Source: Climacium dendroides (taxonomy: Eukaryota > Streptophyta > Bryopsida > Hypnales > Climaciaceae). From it: DNA of 64,000 bases. The notes beneath the pieces are model-generated. The model was not told where the DNA came from, ran no database searches, and was given only the letters and a program-made list of their open reading frames with translations. How positions within the stretch are numbered: the first letter of the stretch is position 1; each line of letters begins with the position of its first letter. The stretch is from NCBI GenBank assembly GCA_950106755.1, contig OX467089.1, positions 29,989,345 to 30,053,344 of the forward strand, read 5' to 3'. This document shows positions 1 to 12,885 of this stretch, in pieces. The translations under genes and the position numbers were made by a program.

Positions 1-1
1 G

Positions 2-1026
2 GAGTGCGACAAGGCGCTCGCATCCTCATTCAACATCGTACCCGTCTGGGGGAAAGTAGATGAGAGCGGTTGCAATCTTTTGTTGACACTCTCGAGGGTG
101 CTGAACCAAAATCTCGCGGGCAAACAAATCGAGCAGAGTTTCACGACCCAACTAGTGAGCGCAAGAATCAAATGGCGCAACATGGGATCTCCGGCTCCAT
201 CCATCATGGGAAGGACACACTCACCGGAGTTCAATGTAAGATTCATGCCCATCCTTACATGTCTTCTTGTGCATTCGGTTGATGGCCGAGTCAACAGATT
301 GAGCACCGTCAGACCTCACTGGTTGTCGTAAAATCGAGTGTGCTTTGTTGCTGCATTTAACTACGAGGTATTCTGACCCCTCTTTTTTTTTGGGATGACC
401 AGTCATTTTATCCGATTTTGATGACAATATTCACGGGAGTGAAGTCTACAAATTCCAAGGAAATCAAGATTCCACTAGCGTTTCAAGAGAACGACGCGGA
501 CGTGGACAGGTGGTTGAAGATTGAGCAGGATTATATGAAAGGACTTCTTCCAGACGCACAGGGGTTGGTCGACGCTGAGGGGGAGCTGGATCGCAAGCCC
601 CTCAAGGCAAACGACTTCAAAATTCTCTATGGGCTACGAACGGAGGACCTCAACTACCTTGCGTCGCAAGTGGAGGCCCACATCATCTACATGAAGAAGA
701 GCGTGGCGGTTCCTCCCGCGGGGGGCAGGCGACGAATGAGCTTGGAAGACGCTCCCCGCAGAGAGAGGTCCATTAGGGCGATGAAGAACGAGCTCCTCCA
801 GCACTACAAGAATTACCTACTACCCATGAAGAAAATGGAATACATTCCGTACCCCGAATCCACATAGGAGCAGTTCGTGGTGGAAAGACAAATCAATCGC
901 AAGGACCTAGAGCGTTGGGTGGACGTGGCCATGGAGGACCCTGTTGGTAGAAATTGGTTGCACGGTAGGACAAGGCCGCTGAACAAGTCATCCAATCCGA
1001 AAGACTATCCATTGTTTGTGTCGTAG
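2..1026 (+). pseudogene. 3' part of an unrecognised spliced gene
   Basis: An open frame enters from the window edge (exon 2-234) and meets a GTAAGA donor at 235. It continues in phase after an acceptor at 401-402, behind a run of T (exon 403-1026). The second exon encodes a charged alpha-helical-looking protein (IPLAFQENDADVDRW..., later basic GGRRRMSLEDAPRRERS). A TAG at 865-867 is followed by 51 further open codons in the same frame, up to a TAG at 1024-1026. The start lies outside the window, and the last codons fall within the apparent end of a gag-like element starting at 1019, so the gene is probably interrupted there. I recognise no family. The intron model is inferred from splice signals and frame continuity only. 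Confidence 0.4.
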
Positions 1027-1910
1027 CATAGGAAAGCAAAAATCCTTCTCTAAGGTTCAATATTTCTTAAAAGAGGCCTTAAAGTGATTCGAGTATCGTT
1101 CCTACGAAGATCGAATTTCCTAGGTTCACAATTACCGGAAAATGGTAGAGTGATGGTCACGAAACACACAAACACAAAACCCCAAGCAAAACAATAGACC
1201 GGAACTTCCACTTGGCCTCCTTGTTTCCTTGGACAAACTCGACCGGATCCCTCCGGTCCAACAATTACTAATACACTTTAGATCGGATCTTCCCGATCTA
1301 ACAACACTGACCGGATCCAATCCAGTCTAACACCCACTTGTTTATCACACAGACTCTCTAATTCGTTAGTTTACTACCCCACAACTTTACACTACCCTAT
1401 AACTCTCCTAACACTTTTATTCACATACCTTTGGTAGTTACATGTATTTACGTTTTACAGACCGTAACCGGAATCCGCGTTTCTATAGATTTAACCTTAA
1501 CCTCTAGTATTCACATCCGGTCTAGATCTCTACTTGTAACCATGTGGATTTTAACCTCTCGACGAGGGATCTACTTAATTGGGATTTAGGAAGGAAGCTT
1601 AATTCTTACCCTTCAATTTTAAAGTGTCAGAAGTTTCACTATGTGATCAAACTTTCAAAAATAAACTTTCAAATCCTACAAATGAAAAAACAGACCGTCC
1701 TCACAACTGGAAAGGAAACGCAGTCGTGTCCAGTAGGTCACGCAAGCCGGTCTAATTCCTCCTAACCAATGCTACAACGACAGCCTACTGAGTTAGTCCT
1801 AAATCCGGTCTGAACTAGTGGGGAAGAGAGGGGAAACGAGCGCTGCGGAGGCGTGCTAACCCTTATTCTTTCCGGAGAGTGGTCCTCAATCCGTACATGG
1901 TTGCTATTTG
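1019..1910 (-). mobile_element. 3' end of gag-like element E3, cut off by TE1
   Basis: The first bases (TGTCGTAGCATAG) match the 3' terminus, read on the minus strand, of complete element E4 (TGTCGCAGCACAG at 12886). The stretch is rich in CCGGA/TCCGG words like the other members of this element family. It holds no convincing gene. The missing remainder of the element resumes after TE1 at about 24263. The target duplication of this insertion was not identified. Confidence 0.5.
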
Positions 1911-2012
1911 GAGAGCCTATGAGCCTGAGCCTATGAGCCTGCGAGCTTGTGAGCATGAAAAAAATGAATTGAAAAAATTTAGAATCTTGTAGAGTTGACC
2001 TATGACCGTGGA
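1911..2012 (+). repeat. TE1 left terminal inverted repeat region
   Basis: GAGC-rich terminal repeats (five to six GAGC or GAGAGC words in about 45 bases) are followed by an A-rich spacer and GACCTATGACCGTGG. The same order occurs inverted at 24099-24262, and in both ends of TE2. Confidence 0.65.
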
Positions 2013-2271
2013 TATTGTGTCGTGTACAGAGTGGTTAATGTGAGATCTGTTTTTGAAAGTTGGTTTAGTGTCCTGTTTTTATTTTTCAATCTTTGTTATA
2101 GGCAAAGACAAAATACTATCAATTGAAGAAAATGAAGCAAGTAGAAAACATTCAAGAAAATTGAACACATGGAAGAAGTATCTATAAACACACAATCCAA
2201 CTACAATGAAAATCAACACATAATAGTTTGACCCATTAAAGAGATTTGTCAATCTCATGAATCTAAGTTGT

Positions 2272-5200
2272 TTAGGATTCTATCAAAGAATCAGAACTCA
2301 GAGATGACTCCGACGACTCTCTACCTTCGGATGTTGAAACATCTATATATTGTAAGACATTTAGAGCGTAAGTGTCTTTACGGTGTTTGGATTTGGAGCA
2401 ACCAAACTCCGCGAAGGCACTCGCCATTTGCTCGGCAAAGATTGGGAGCTCAAAAGACTTCTCCGGATTGATGAGAAGACTTAGTTGGGGTAGGGTGGCA
2501 TTCCTTGCCATCAATCTCCCATCTCTGCAACGGAAAAAGACATGTTGTCAATATTGTAGAACATGAAAGTCTTCATCCAAGCAAAGATGAAAGAAAATGC
2601 CAACTTACTTATTGGATTTTTCCTTGTGAACGAATTTGCGAGGCACCACTGGCATATCCTCCAGATCTTGTGAAAGGTGAACTATTGGTGGCACAGTTGG
2701 TGTCACTACTACGGGTGTTGGTGACTTCCTCATGGGTTTCAGAATGGCATCATAAATATCTTTATTCCCTTCCAAAGCCACAATGTGGTGGTCGGTGCCA
2801 CGGCAAGCTGTAATACATGCACCTAGAGGCAGTGAAATCAAAATGACTTAGTTCCATGAAAGAATTGGAAGAACACATTTGGAGGAGTAAACTTCTGAAT
2901 GGAATCATTACCTGTAGGTGCGGTACAATCTAGAATCAAGTCTCCTGGAACGCTTGTTGCCTCCAAGAGGATAGTGAAGAACCTTGGATCTTTTTCGCGT
3001 CCGCCTCGCCAAGGTTTGTTTCCATTCATAGCCACGTCATCTGCATGGGTGTAATTGATCAGCATGTCATCGATAGCCAAGTCCACACCAGCCTTCATTG
3101 TGGTGTTAGTCTTTTTGAAGGAAAATTTGGATTTTCCTTTGGAGCCGAGGTCCTTCACGAGGAGGGTGATTCCAAATTTCTGTGTCTACAATGTCCATAG
3201 CAAATGTACGTAAGAATGCATTGAATGGAGTGCATTGCAACTTGTTCATAAAAGTCAATAAAATTCTATGAAAATTACCGTCTTTGTGTTGTCTATAGCC
3301 GAGGTGATGTGCATGCGGTTCATCCCCATCCAGTCCTTCTTCATCAGCAAGTCATATGCCTCACATACCCCAGCAATATTCTCTTTGGATTTGATGCTGT
3401 AGGAGTGAAATAGAATGATGCGCCCATCATCTTGTAGATGCTCTGCGGTGAAGCTATATGCCAACTGGAGAGCTTCATCATCAGCATTTGTATTCCACAT
3501 TGGCACCTCATGGGCCGGTGTAGAGAGCCCAGGCACGGGTAAGTACTCCGGACAGTCAATGAATATGACATCCACCCCCGGTCGAGCATTTGGCACTCCC
3601 TCGAACATGCGAATCTTTCCGGCCAACATCTGCAAACATATAGAACATGGTGAAGTTAAAAATAAGCACAGAAAACATTCATGAGACATGAAAGCACAAA
3701 ATGCGCTTTTGAGTACAAAGATGCATATGCATACCTTTTTCAAGAAATGCAGCACCTCGTTGTACCACGTGGGCTTCTCCTTGACCATGTCTTTTGCCAG
3801 GACTTCGATGGAGATGTTGAAGATCAAATCCTCCGTCTTGGAAACATCACCTTCTGTAATGACCATGGCTTGTGTCATACGAGTGATAACTTCCTTGGTG
3901 AGCTGTAGGAGAGTAGCCTTCTTCTGTACTGCACTTTGCGCCTGTGAATCTTCATTTGCGGTGGAAGATGGTACCACCTCGCTTCCCGCTTCCTCCTTCT
4001 TCTTTCCCTTTCCCTTGCCTTTACCCTTCTCTTCCTTTTCTTTTGGCACCTTTTTGTCAGCGAGCTCGGACGCCTTCATCTCTTTCGCTTCAAGGTGGAC
4101 TTGGACCCGCGCCTCTTTCTTCCGATCCAGAAAATCCCTCCTTGCAATGGCCTTCTTTCTTGCTTTGTCATCCAAGCCTGTAAACTCATTGATCTCTAAG
4201 TCCAGGACCCCTTTCCCGTCCAAAGATCTCCTAAATTCAACCTCGGAAGGAGGAGTGAACTCGAGGAGAAAATCCAGGTACCATCCTCCACCGCTGAGAT
4301 GAGCTGTGGTGTAGGTGCGGAGTTGGTGTGCGGTGAACATACAAGAATTGGATGTGCGATCCAGATATGATGATAGGAAGGGGGGAAGGTTTGAGCGATC
4401 GATGGCTCCTTTTCCTTTGAGCTCAAATTTGAAATATCTACAGCACAAGCATGATTTTGCATTCAGGAGAATGTAAATGATGATCATGGAATCTCTACAA
4501 CATACATCTGTGAGCAATTCCGGATGGTAAGACCAATGAATTTGAAAAAAATGAATGCATTTCCAGTATAAGGGCCTAATGGAGACGTTGCAGAAGAGAA
4601 TTATCATACAATTGTATACCGAAAGGTTCTAAAATAAGGAGTTAGAGTTGAAGTGAACATTTGAAACCTCATTATAATGGACTTCAAATAGTATAGTGAT
4701 TTTTATAATAACTTGCTGTCCACCAAGTTATTAGACATATTCCAATATTGAGATAGTGGAACTCACCGGTACAAAACTCTGCGCACAGCAGCGGCTGACG
4801 CTTCGTGAGCCATGAACGAGTCCCCCTTTTTGAAGTAATTGTGCCCTTTGAAATATGTCTGAAACCCATGCCTCCAAATTGTGCGCCTCCACCCTTCTAT
4901 GTACTCTACCAAGTACTGTGGTTGTGTTGGAATGCTGTAGTTTACAGTAATGTTGTCCTGCTTCACCACTGAGTCGAAGTACTCCACTGCTGCATCTTCG
5001 ATCTGCAGAGTACAATGCATGCTAAAAATGTACAATTGAAGACGTTCATGGTCCCATTCTGAACTTGTGAGTTACAATTTGAAAACCAAGTATCGCTTGG
5101 TATAGTTACTTGACTACAGGAATCAATTCCCTTACCCCAACATACCAGACGCATTTGGCAAGGAAATGGGGCAGGAGATTTTCAGAGACGGGCTTTGGTG

Positions 5201-6745
5201 GGAACTTCCTTGCTTCGCGAGATGGAGCAGAGGAGTTCCACCACTTCAAGATCTTGATCTTGTGTACAGGCGCCATGTTGCACGTGGCCACCATTTGCAA
5301 CTTCTCCAATGTCATTTCAGACACTTCATTAGTGCTCCAGTGCCTCTCCACCTATGACAGGAACACATTCAATAACTCTTGGTGTTTGAAAACAAAAGAA
5401 GTAAATTCGTAGTTGTGCAAGGTTTCAGAATTAGACTGACCTCCTATAAGAAGCCTGGCCCATTAGATGGTTGAGCCACTACCAACAACTTCCCCATTTT
5501 CACCATCAAAGTTTTGGTTTTCTCCTTTGTTCCCGCCCTCATGGCAAGAGCGACTTCTTCAAGGGTCCTCTCCTCTTTTGGTGTAGCATCGGTATACTTT
5601 CTCACTGCAGCATTTGCAGCTTGGGAAATCTCTTACTGCACATTCAGACGATAACATTGAATTAGAAGTTAGGCATGTGAAGAGTTTTGGGAGCAGGCTG
5701 CATCAAACTGAAGGATTCCAAATTTATATCACACATAGTGTCTTACCCTGAAAATGAACGATGTGAAGACCTCCATAGGTATGCTATACCATTTTCTTGA
5801 AACCTTGAATTGCAAACACCTTTTCTTCTCCCCGGGCTTGAGGAGATCAGCAAATCGGTTGATTGGGAGAAGACCATACTTCTGCACCTGGTACAGAGTG
5901 TGTACCAAGTTTGTCTTCACGTGTGAATCCTCCACTGACCTAGAAGTAGAACACTATTTTAGGAAATCCAATAAGCCTCCATGATTTCACAACTAGGGCA
6001 CATAAAAACCAAAGACCGGAAAAGCAGCTCAAGAAGGAAGAACTCACTTGTTGATGTCATGCATCACTTGCATGACAAGCTCGGTCTTCCCTTTGGTTTC
6101 TAGTACAATGCAGTCTACGACATAGTGCCATTTGGGGAGCAATGTGTAGCACCTGTCAATGAGGTTCATCCATGCAATGCGGCGATGGTTGTTGTCGCAA
6201 ATGAAGAACTTCAAGTTCTGGAGGAACTGAAGTTCAAGTCTGGAGTTGAGGTAGCGTGTGAACACTTCATTTTTCTCTCTCTAGATTGGATCCCACTTAT
6301 TCATCTCGTCCTCTGCGAACTCTTGGCTTTCTCCTTCCTCATTAGTGGTAGAGACATAGAACACTGCCGCTCCATCACGGTATCCACCTGCGAATTCTTG
6401 CTCCAACTTTGTAATGTCACAAGCGAGTGTGGGCCTCACCATGGGCATAACGACAAGTCTGCAAAGCGGGATGTGTAGCCGGAAGAGTTCTTCGGGCTTC
6501 ATTCGTAGAGTAGAGAGGATATCTACTAAGTCGCCTTTTTGTATGCGCCGCAATTCATCCTCCATGAGTCCTTGATCTTTGTCTTCTAGGTCATCTATTT
6601 GCATGGGATCTTGTCCTCCTCCTTCTTCGTCCTCTTCTTCATCCTCGTCTTCTTCGTCCCCAATATGTGGCTGTGTCGTTTCATCTATTCCTGGAGTCTC
6701 CAAGATGGTCTCTTCTTGAGTTACTCCAGTGGGTGAAACATCCAT
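2272..6745 (-). pseudogene. Gene A: ParB-like / DNA methyltransferase-like protein of TE1
   Basis: Ten exons fit with GT-AG borders and continuous phase: 6745-6048, 5939-5747, 5635-5441, 5351-5136, 5002-4767, 4437-3735, 3629-3279, 3179-2912, 2822-2609 and 2524-2272. Exon 1 starts at an ATG, has a long acidic tract, and then a ParB-like segment with FICDNNHRRIAW in the place of the ParB GxHR box. Exon 6 has a lysine-rich tract. Exon 7 has VDVIFIDCPEYLPVPG, the position of the methyltransferase DPPY motif. Exons 8-9 have PWRGGREKDPRFF and GDLILDCTAPTG joined to ACITACRG...IVALEGN, which is the FxGxG motif and the following acidic strand of a beta-class amino-methyltransferase. The last exon ends in a Ser/Glu-rich tail. 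Breaks are TAG at 6281-6283, TAA at 5633-5635 and TAG at 5444-5446. The domain order is solid from alignment with gene B. The catalytic motifs are degenerate, so enzyme activity is doubtful. Confidence 0.7.
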
Positions 6746-6969
6746 CTGCATGTACAATTCCAGTCAAAGAAGATTGCACTCGCAAATTAAAAAAGAGGCC
6801 AAGTTCGTGCGAAGAATTTATATTGAGACGCAGTTGAAAATGCTTTACTTCAATAAAAAAAATTACACTTATAGAATGGAAGAGTGGTAAATATATGAAA
6901 GAAAAACAGCCTGCACATGGCTTGCATGTCTAAAACCGCACAAGGTATGTAATTGGGGTCATGAAACCC

Positions 6970-9398
6970 TATTGGATGAATTCCACGTCATCATCCTCAT
7001 CTGAGTCTGAGCTAAGGATGATGACTTCATATGTGTAAACTCTACCAATCCCAATACTCTCACTCACTTCCTCAAACGAGGGGCTAGAGCTAGCATTTGA
7101 GAGCTCAATGGCGGAGGAATACTCCGTCTCCGAGCTCTCAGGGGAGAACCATGGCCCAGGCCCTTGGTTCCAAGTAAGCCTATCTCCCTCGAAGTCATTT
7201 ACAGCACGCTCTGCAGCGTCCATGATGTCTGCAAAACTCACCAAGTTCTCTTCATCATCACTAGAGTCACTTGAAAGCACTTGGCATGCTTGAGGCCCCT
7301 TCTGTGGTTGAGAAGGCCCTCCTATCTGCAACGACATCAAGGTCTGGTCAATTGGGGCCTGCTTCTCTTTAGATATCACCCTTGGGCGCTTGCCTTTGCG
7401 TTGGCCAGCCTGGAGGAATGAATACAATGAAATTAGAGTTGAGGTTGAAGACAATGTCTAAGAGACATTGAATGCAACTGTAAGCAAGGAAACTTCAATT
7501 TACAAATCTCAACATGTACTATAAATACCAAAGGTCTCCGTAACCGAACTTCCTGTACATGTAGGCTTCATTCCCCTACATGAGTTCTATACCTACATTG
7601 AAGTGTAAAATCAAGACGCATATGTCTTGGCAAGGTAATTCTCTCTAACAATATGTTATAACTCTTTTAGAACAACAAAACATGCATTTGCAAAGAACAC
7701 AGTGCAATAGCAATTCAAAATCCAAGCCAAAGGCTATGAGTACATTAGTAAGATTTTCCAAAGACATAGAGAACTGAAGGATGAGTCCTAACGAATAATA
7801 CAAGCAAAAAAAGTTGGGAACTTGAGAACGAGTTTCCTAAGACATTCAGAGCTTGGGGACGAGTTCCTAACGACATTGAGAGCACTAAGCCTAAATCTCA
7901 AATCCGAATTCACTCTATTTCATTACTTAAATATAAACAAAAAAAGACAGATACTAATACCTCATCAGAGATTGATTGTGTGCCATCGAACAACTCCCCA
8001 TGACGATCACATGTCTGAAGAAAGCAAATGCACACGTTAGGATTGAAGATGGACCCATACAGCAGTTTTGGAGCACAAATCGAGTAAAAACAACTTAGGC
8101 ATGTGAAAAATTCCATCAGGCTGGGGTGTCACCGTGAACACCGTCGGATCCGACAGTGTTCACGGTGACATCCCAACCTGATGGAATTTTTCACATGCCC
8201 AAATCTCTAATTCCTACAGCCTCATTCTAATGAGATATGACCAGTCCAAGGCGACATTAAATTCCTAGGAGATAAAGGCCAGCCCATAACCACATTCCAA
8301 TTAGATCCACGCCAGTCCACGCGGGAGATTTGGGCATGTGAAAAATTCCATCAAGTTGGGGTGTCACCGTAAACACCGTCGGATCCGACGGTGTTCACGG
8401 TGACACCCCAACCTGATGGAATTTTTCACACCTAGTCCTCTCTCAAAATCATATTTCTCTCAAAATGAGATCCAGACCAGTCCACGCGGGAGATTTGAAT
8501 GTTAATTGATCAAGGCAAGTGCAAGCGCCAGATTAAACATGTCTCATTCTAGTATTTATACTGAATCTGGAACGCCTTACTGGGACTGAGGATACTACGT
8601 GCTGCGGTGACAAATTTCAGTAGCAAAATAGAATTCGGAAGCTAAATCGAGCCAGCCTTTCTCAATATCAACTTTATCTCGGATTATCGCATCTCCCCCA
8701 GTGTGGAGCTCAAGGAAGATAAGACTTCCGCTCAAAACCGGGTCAAGGTGGTCGCTGGAGTCGTCGGTATGAAGAAAAAATGATTAGCTCGGGGGTGCTG
8801 CTTGAAAACCGTCGGATCCGACAGTGTTCAAGCAGCACCCCCGGGCTAATCATTTTTTCTTCATACCGACGTGACACCTCCCTCATAATCAACTTCCGAA
8901 TTATTTTTCCTCGTAACTGCCGTTGTATACCCCCCCGTGTGAGCTTCCGTAAGCCCAAAATATGGCAGTTACCGATCGATTCTAACCTGTATTGCTCCAG
9001 TGAACCGCTAAAGGAGTGAACTGCTACAGTCAATACTAATGTGGTGGTTGGCAACCAAACCACGTGATTGAGGATTTCAGTCTTAGACTTCTGATGTTGC
9101 CGCCCCTTCCTTAAGCCCAAATTGGAAACTCAGTAGTGGAAGCCAAAGCATGGCTAGAGCAATTTCAATCTAATTGAATCGGGCACTCAAGAAAACAAGC
9201 ATCACCCGCGTGACGCGCGTGACGCGACTGTCGCGCACCGCACGTGGCGCGAGTGGCGCTGCTGAAGCTTGTATTTCTTAGCGCATAGGACTCACATAAG
9301 AATACCAAAATCTAGACACTAACCTGAAGCGCTGGGTCCGGCTCGGCATCTGCCATCTTGGAACGACTGCGAGTATTGCGGGCCATTGCAACTTCGTC
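6970..9398 (-). CDS. Small acidic/basic spliced exons upstream of gene A
   Basis: Three phase-0 exons fit: 9398-9324 (contains MARNTRSRSKMADAEPD), 8014-7961 (TCDRHGELFDGTQSISDE) and 7409-6970. The last has a basic RKGKRPRV segment and two acidic stretches, VLSSDSSDDEEN and VIILSSDSDEDDD, that look like SUMO-interacting motifs. It ends at TAG. The first exon is preceded by a good acceptor, so it may be internal. These may be 5' exons of gene A, with the final TAG as one more nonsense change, or a separate small gene. Function unknown. Gene B has a short exon in a comparable place (33338-33264). Confidence 0.45.
8098..8199. repeat. 102-bp near-perfect palindrome P1
   Basis: Two 51-base arms meet without a spacer at GGATCC. 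Only three positions differ between the arms, and the inner core reads GTCGGATCCGAC. It lies in an apparent intron between gene A upstream exons and would form a long hairpin or cruciform. Confidence 0.9.
8337..8430. repeat. 94-bp near-perfect palindrome P2, sister of P1
   Basis: The arms are 47 bases with two differences, again centred on GGATCC. The sequence is nearly that of P1 (TGTGAAAAATTCCATCA outer arm, GTGTCACCGT inner arm). P1 and P2 are about 140 bases apart, separated by sequence with CACGCGGGAGATTT words. Confidence 0.9.
8762..8871. repeat. 110-bp palindrome P3 with the same core and different arms
   Basis: The 55-base arms have three differences. The centre is again GTCGGATCCGAC followed by AGTGTTCA, as in P1, but the outer arms (GGTATGAAGAAAAAATGATT) are unrelated to P1 and P2. 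A shared core with different arms suggests that the core is the selected or recognised part. Confidence 0.88.
9207..9262. other. CpG-dense short repeat block
   Basis: A sudden cluster of CG dinucleotides (GCGTGACGCGCGTGACGCG, then GTCGCGCACCGCACGTGGCG) lies in AT-richer DNA between the first upstream exon of gene A and palindrome P3. Its role is unknown; it could be a promoter-proximal or protein-binding block. Confidence 0.5.
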
Positions 9399-10133
9399 CT
9401 GCAGATCAAGGAGTGCCAAGCTGTTAGATTCTTCGGACACACTGTTGCACTAATGGTGAACGACTTCCATGTTCCAAGGTATGATAGTTCAGTAGTTCGG
9501 CCTGAATAATCGATTCACAAAATGAAAATCCCACAAGTTCTCATTCCAGCACACGCAGCCGTTTGATTGCATGTGATATCATCGAGCACCAGCTTCTCAA
9601 TGTAAGGTCCTCCACCGTCAAGCGCGAATCGTGAGCGATGAGAGAGTTTGAATGTTTCCCGCCTACGTCCACAGGAGGAATCCCTGGAAGCTCATTTGTG
9701 GGAATCCGGAATCCGGAATCCGGAAACAGATCAATAATATAAGAAGTAGGTGCGAAAAATAGAAAAAAATCAAAAATTTATAGTTAGAGCGTGTTTTTTT
9801 GGACCAGATAGCTTGAATTAGGAAATAAGTGTTCCGGCACAACCCGTAACCGGAACTTATTCGGATCCATAATCCGGACTCACCCGGAACACAGGAACCT
9901 ACCATATAGGTCTCGTAGCTACGGAAGTAGGATACCGTAAATACAACGGACCTGTAGCCATTGTCCTTAAGCCCGTAAAAAGACGGTTTAGTATTTAAGC
10001 TGTCTTCCTAGGGTTTTCCTCTTTACTTTCTTGTTCTGTGTTTCTGAGACTATTTGGGTGAGTAGTTGAGAGAAAGAGTGGTGAGTTAGTGACTGAAGTA
10101 GAGCTACTTTTCTCTCGTTTTGACTTAGATCTT

Positions 10134-12007
10134 ATGGCATCCGGACCAATACGAAAGGTAGCGGTATCTGCCCGGGTTATCTCTTCGGCCATTCCGGATA
10201 GCCCGGAACTACACAAGTAGTTAGAAGAGGACTTAACTAAGTTAGGATGTGTCGGTCTACTACACCGACCATGGAACCTCAAGAGTGAAGAGATGATTCA
10301 AGAGCTACTTCACGGTGTTCCGAATCAGTATGAGCTCACTTTGAGAGGGCGGCCAGTCGCGTGGACCGAGGACTTTTGTAGCTGGGAAGTTCACTGGGTC
10401 TGCAAATCCTAAGGACGGATTCGCTATCAGCGAATGCAAGGACGAGAGACATAGGCGGATACTAGAGTTTCTGATTCCGATCTTGTATCCGGAAAAGCCA
10501 ACACGGGTTACCATTATGGTGGCCAATACTATCTTTGGGGCTATGGAGAACCGGGTAGTGCACTGGGGTAGGGTCATAGCCGGGATAGTGGCTAAATTAG
10601 CGGATCACGTGACCCGAGCAAAGGCGAGTCCAGTTAGCACCTACTTGTTTCCTCTGTACCATCAACAGGAACTTTTGAGTGCAGCTGAAGTGATTCAGTA
10701 TGACACCGGAAAGGCGATCCTGTCATACGGACTTTCCGGGGAGGAAGCGGAAGATCCGGTCGAGTCTAATCCGGAGGAACTTCTCGAGGAACGTCTGACC
10801 GATCCGAGGACCAAGAAGAGGAAGTCAACTGATCCGAGGTCGCGAATCAAGCCACGGACGATGGAGAGGGGGGAGTCCAGCAAGGGACCTGAAATGGAAA
10901 CGGAATCCGCATTTTTCAATGCGGGGCTCGAGTGGATACGTGAAGCCAAGGTACTCTACGACGGTCTGTCGGATTTGGTGATAGATACCGCGGAAGTTTT
11001 GAAGGTGGAGCCGGATCAGATCGTGGAAGCTGTCAAGCGATTGCCCAAACCGAAGGATCTAAAGAAGAGGGAGGAGCGGATCCAAGAGTTGGAGGCGGAA
11101 CGGAACCAACTCCAGGCCCGAGTGAATTGGGCGGAAGGGGAAATGACAACTGCAAAAGAGAAAGAGGCTCTCGCTCTCATCAAGAATCTATCCGGAGTAG
11201 TCAACATCAAGGCCGACATCATCACAAAAGCTGCCTTGTTTGACTCAAAGATGATATCGGAAGGCCACATTATCGGAACTAAGGTAGTAACCATCCTCAT
11301 AGACTTCACTACGAGGATACAGCGAGTTTTGAAGGAGATCCAGCAGTTATTGGCGGCTATCAACCCAAACCATGCGATGGATTTCTCCACCTTTCCGAAA
11401 CTTCCTTTTGTCTCAGATACCCCAGGGAAACCAGTGGCGGATCATGCAACCCGGATGGAGGGATTGAGGGGGATACTCACACCAGCCGAGCCTTCCGCCA
11501 ACAAAATGCGGATGACGAAGTTGAATTTGAGGCCAGCCTCGGAACCGGAACCTGAGTCTAGCGCGAAATCAGTTCTAGTGCCATCCAAATTCTCAACCCC
11601 GGAAGTCCCAAACAATGCCGAACTTGATGACCGGGTCATTCAAGGTTCCGGGACAGCAAGTCAGGGGAGATCTCATCAACCGGATCGGTGGAATGACCAA
11701 TCCGGCTCGGACTAATCCGAAAGGATTTGTGCACATGCAAGAGACCACGCCGGAGAAAAGAAGCGAACCCGCAACATTGGAGGATACAACACCAAAGAAG
11801 GAGAAGGAAGTTCAAGTCATCGAAGATTCTGAGGAGGAGAGTGCCCACTCCACTTCCGGAACCGAAGGCGACAGCAATCCGTCTCCCGCAACGCACCATA
11901 TCCAGACTCGGGCCACAGCAAAAACCACGCCAGCAAAGAATACGAAGGGGACGCTTACCAGCTAAGCGGGGAGCCGTTCAAGGAAAGGACGGAAGCCAAA
12001 ACATTAG
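10134..12007 (+). pseudogene. Gag-like protein of E1 (broken)
   Basis: This gene is nearly identical to the E2 copy starting at 38906. The N-terminal part (PWNLKSEEMIQELLHGVPNQ, then RPVAWTED) resembles plant-transposon capsid-like or mobile-domain folds. The middle is a Lys/Glu coiled coil (residues roughly 150-300 of the intact form), and the C-terminal part is Pro/Ser/Glu-rich with a basic end. Damage relative to E2 is a TAG for CAG at 10219, a deletion of about 66 bases near 10376, a small deletion near 11610, and TAA for CAA near 11963. The long stretch 10483-11715 remains open. Calling it gag is an inference from position and composition; no zinc knuckle is visible. Confidence 0.6.
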
Positions 12008-12880
12008 AATTCGTGGGAGAAGAAATATAGAATTCGGAACGGGTTTCCGAGCATGGACCCGGTTTACGGAATCTGAGGCGGATAGTCAGGAAATCCGACA
12101 ATCTCGGACGGTAGTTAGTAATCTTTCCGGATATCCCGAGGTTTTCAGTGATTGGTTGCCTGGATTTCCGAGTTTCCTTTTCAGGCTGTTAGGAGTTGAC
12201 TTTGGGCTTTTGTGTTAGTATTTTAAGGGCAGACAAGTTAGTTGTCTGCCATTCCATTCTACTCCATTCCATTTTAGTGCTTTCACGTATGTATTACAAT
12301 TCTCTTTTTTTAATCCAAGTCAGCTAGGATACCTCTAGCTGCACTTTTGCTTAGACAGGGTCTTTTGGCTAAGTGTATGCATGTGTGTGTAACCTTGTAC
12401 TGGAGAAAGAGAAGGGAGGGAGAGGAGGAATCCGGATTTTGGGCTACTGATCTCTTGGTGTTGAGCTGAGTGGGAGGAATGTGGACTGAGTAAGAGAGTG
12501 TAAGTGTGACGTGCTTTTAAATTGCCGGAACGGCAATCCGGGTAAGAAGGTAGAGGGCCCTGCGAGTCCAGAACTAGGAGGGTTCTGTGCGGAGTTAAGC
12601 AACCGCCAAAGGAAAGGAACTCCCGCTACTCTGGAAAGTCTACCAACCTCCCCCTGGGTACATAATCTTCCCCTTGAAACTCTATTCCTTGGGATCTATG
12701 AGTTCGGATCCGTCGTTGTAGTAAAGAGAGTGTGAGAATTGCTCTGTGTGACCTGATTCCGGATCGACTAATCCGGAAACTGTGAGAGGATACTCCTCCC
12801 TCCTCCTACAGCTGTGTTGTCTTGGGTGTGTTGTTTAGTAGATTTAGAGTATAGAGAAGATAATTGCACAAGTGGTGAGT
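12008..12880 (+). other. Non-coding 3' part of E1
   Basis: No gene is visible. The stretch is strongly similar to 59862-60738 in E2, including the TTAAGGGCAG, GACGTGCTTTTAAATTGCC and CTCCTCCCTCCTCCTAC blocks, so it is an element-internal untranslated region. Confidence 0.7.
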
Positions 12881-12885
12881 CCCCA

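Noticed and set aside
8743..9120. Paired open frames with the same IIFSSYRR sequence on both strands
   Set aside because: They are the two arms of palindrome P3 read in both directions, not a coding repeat.
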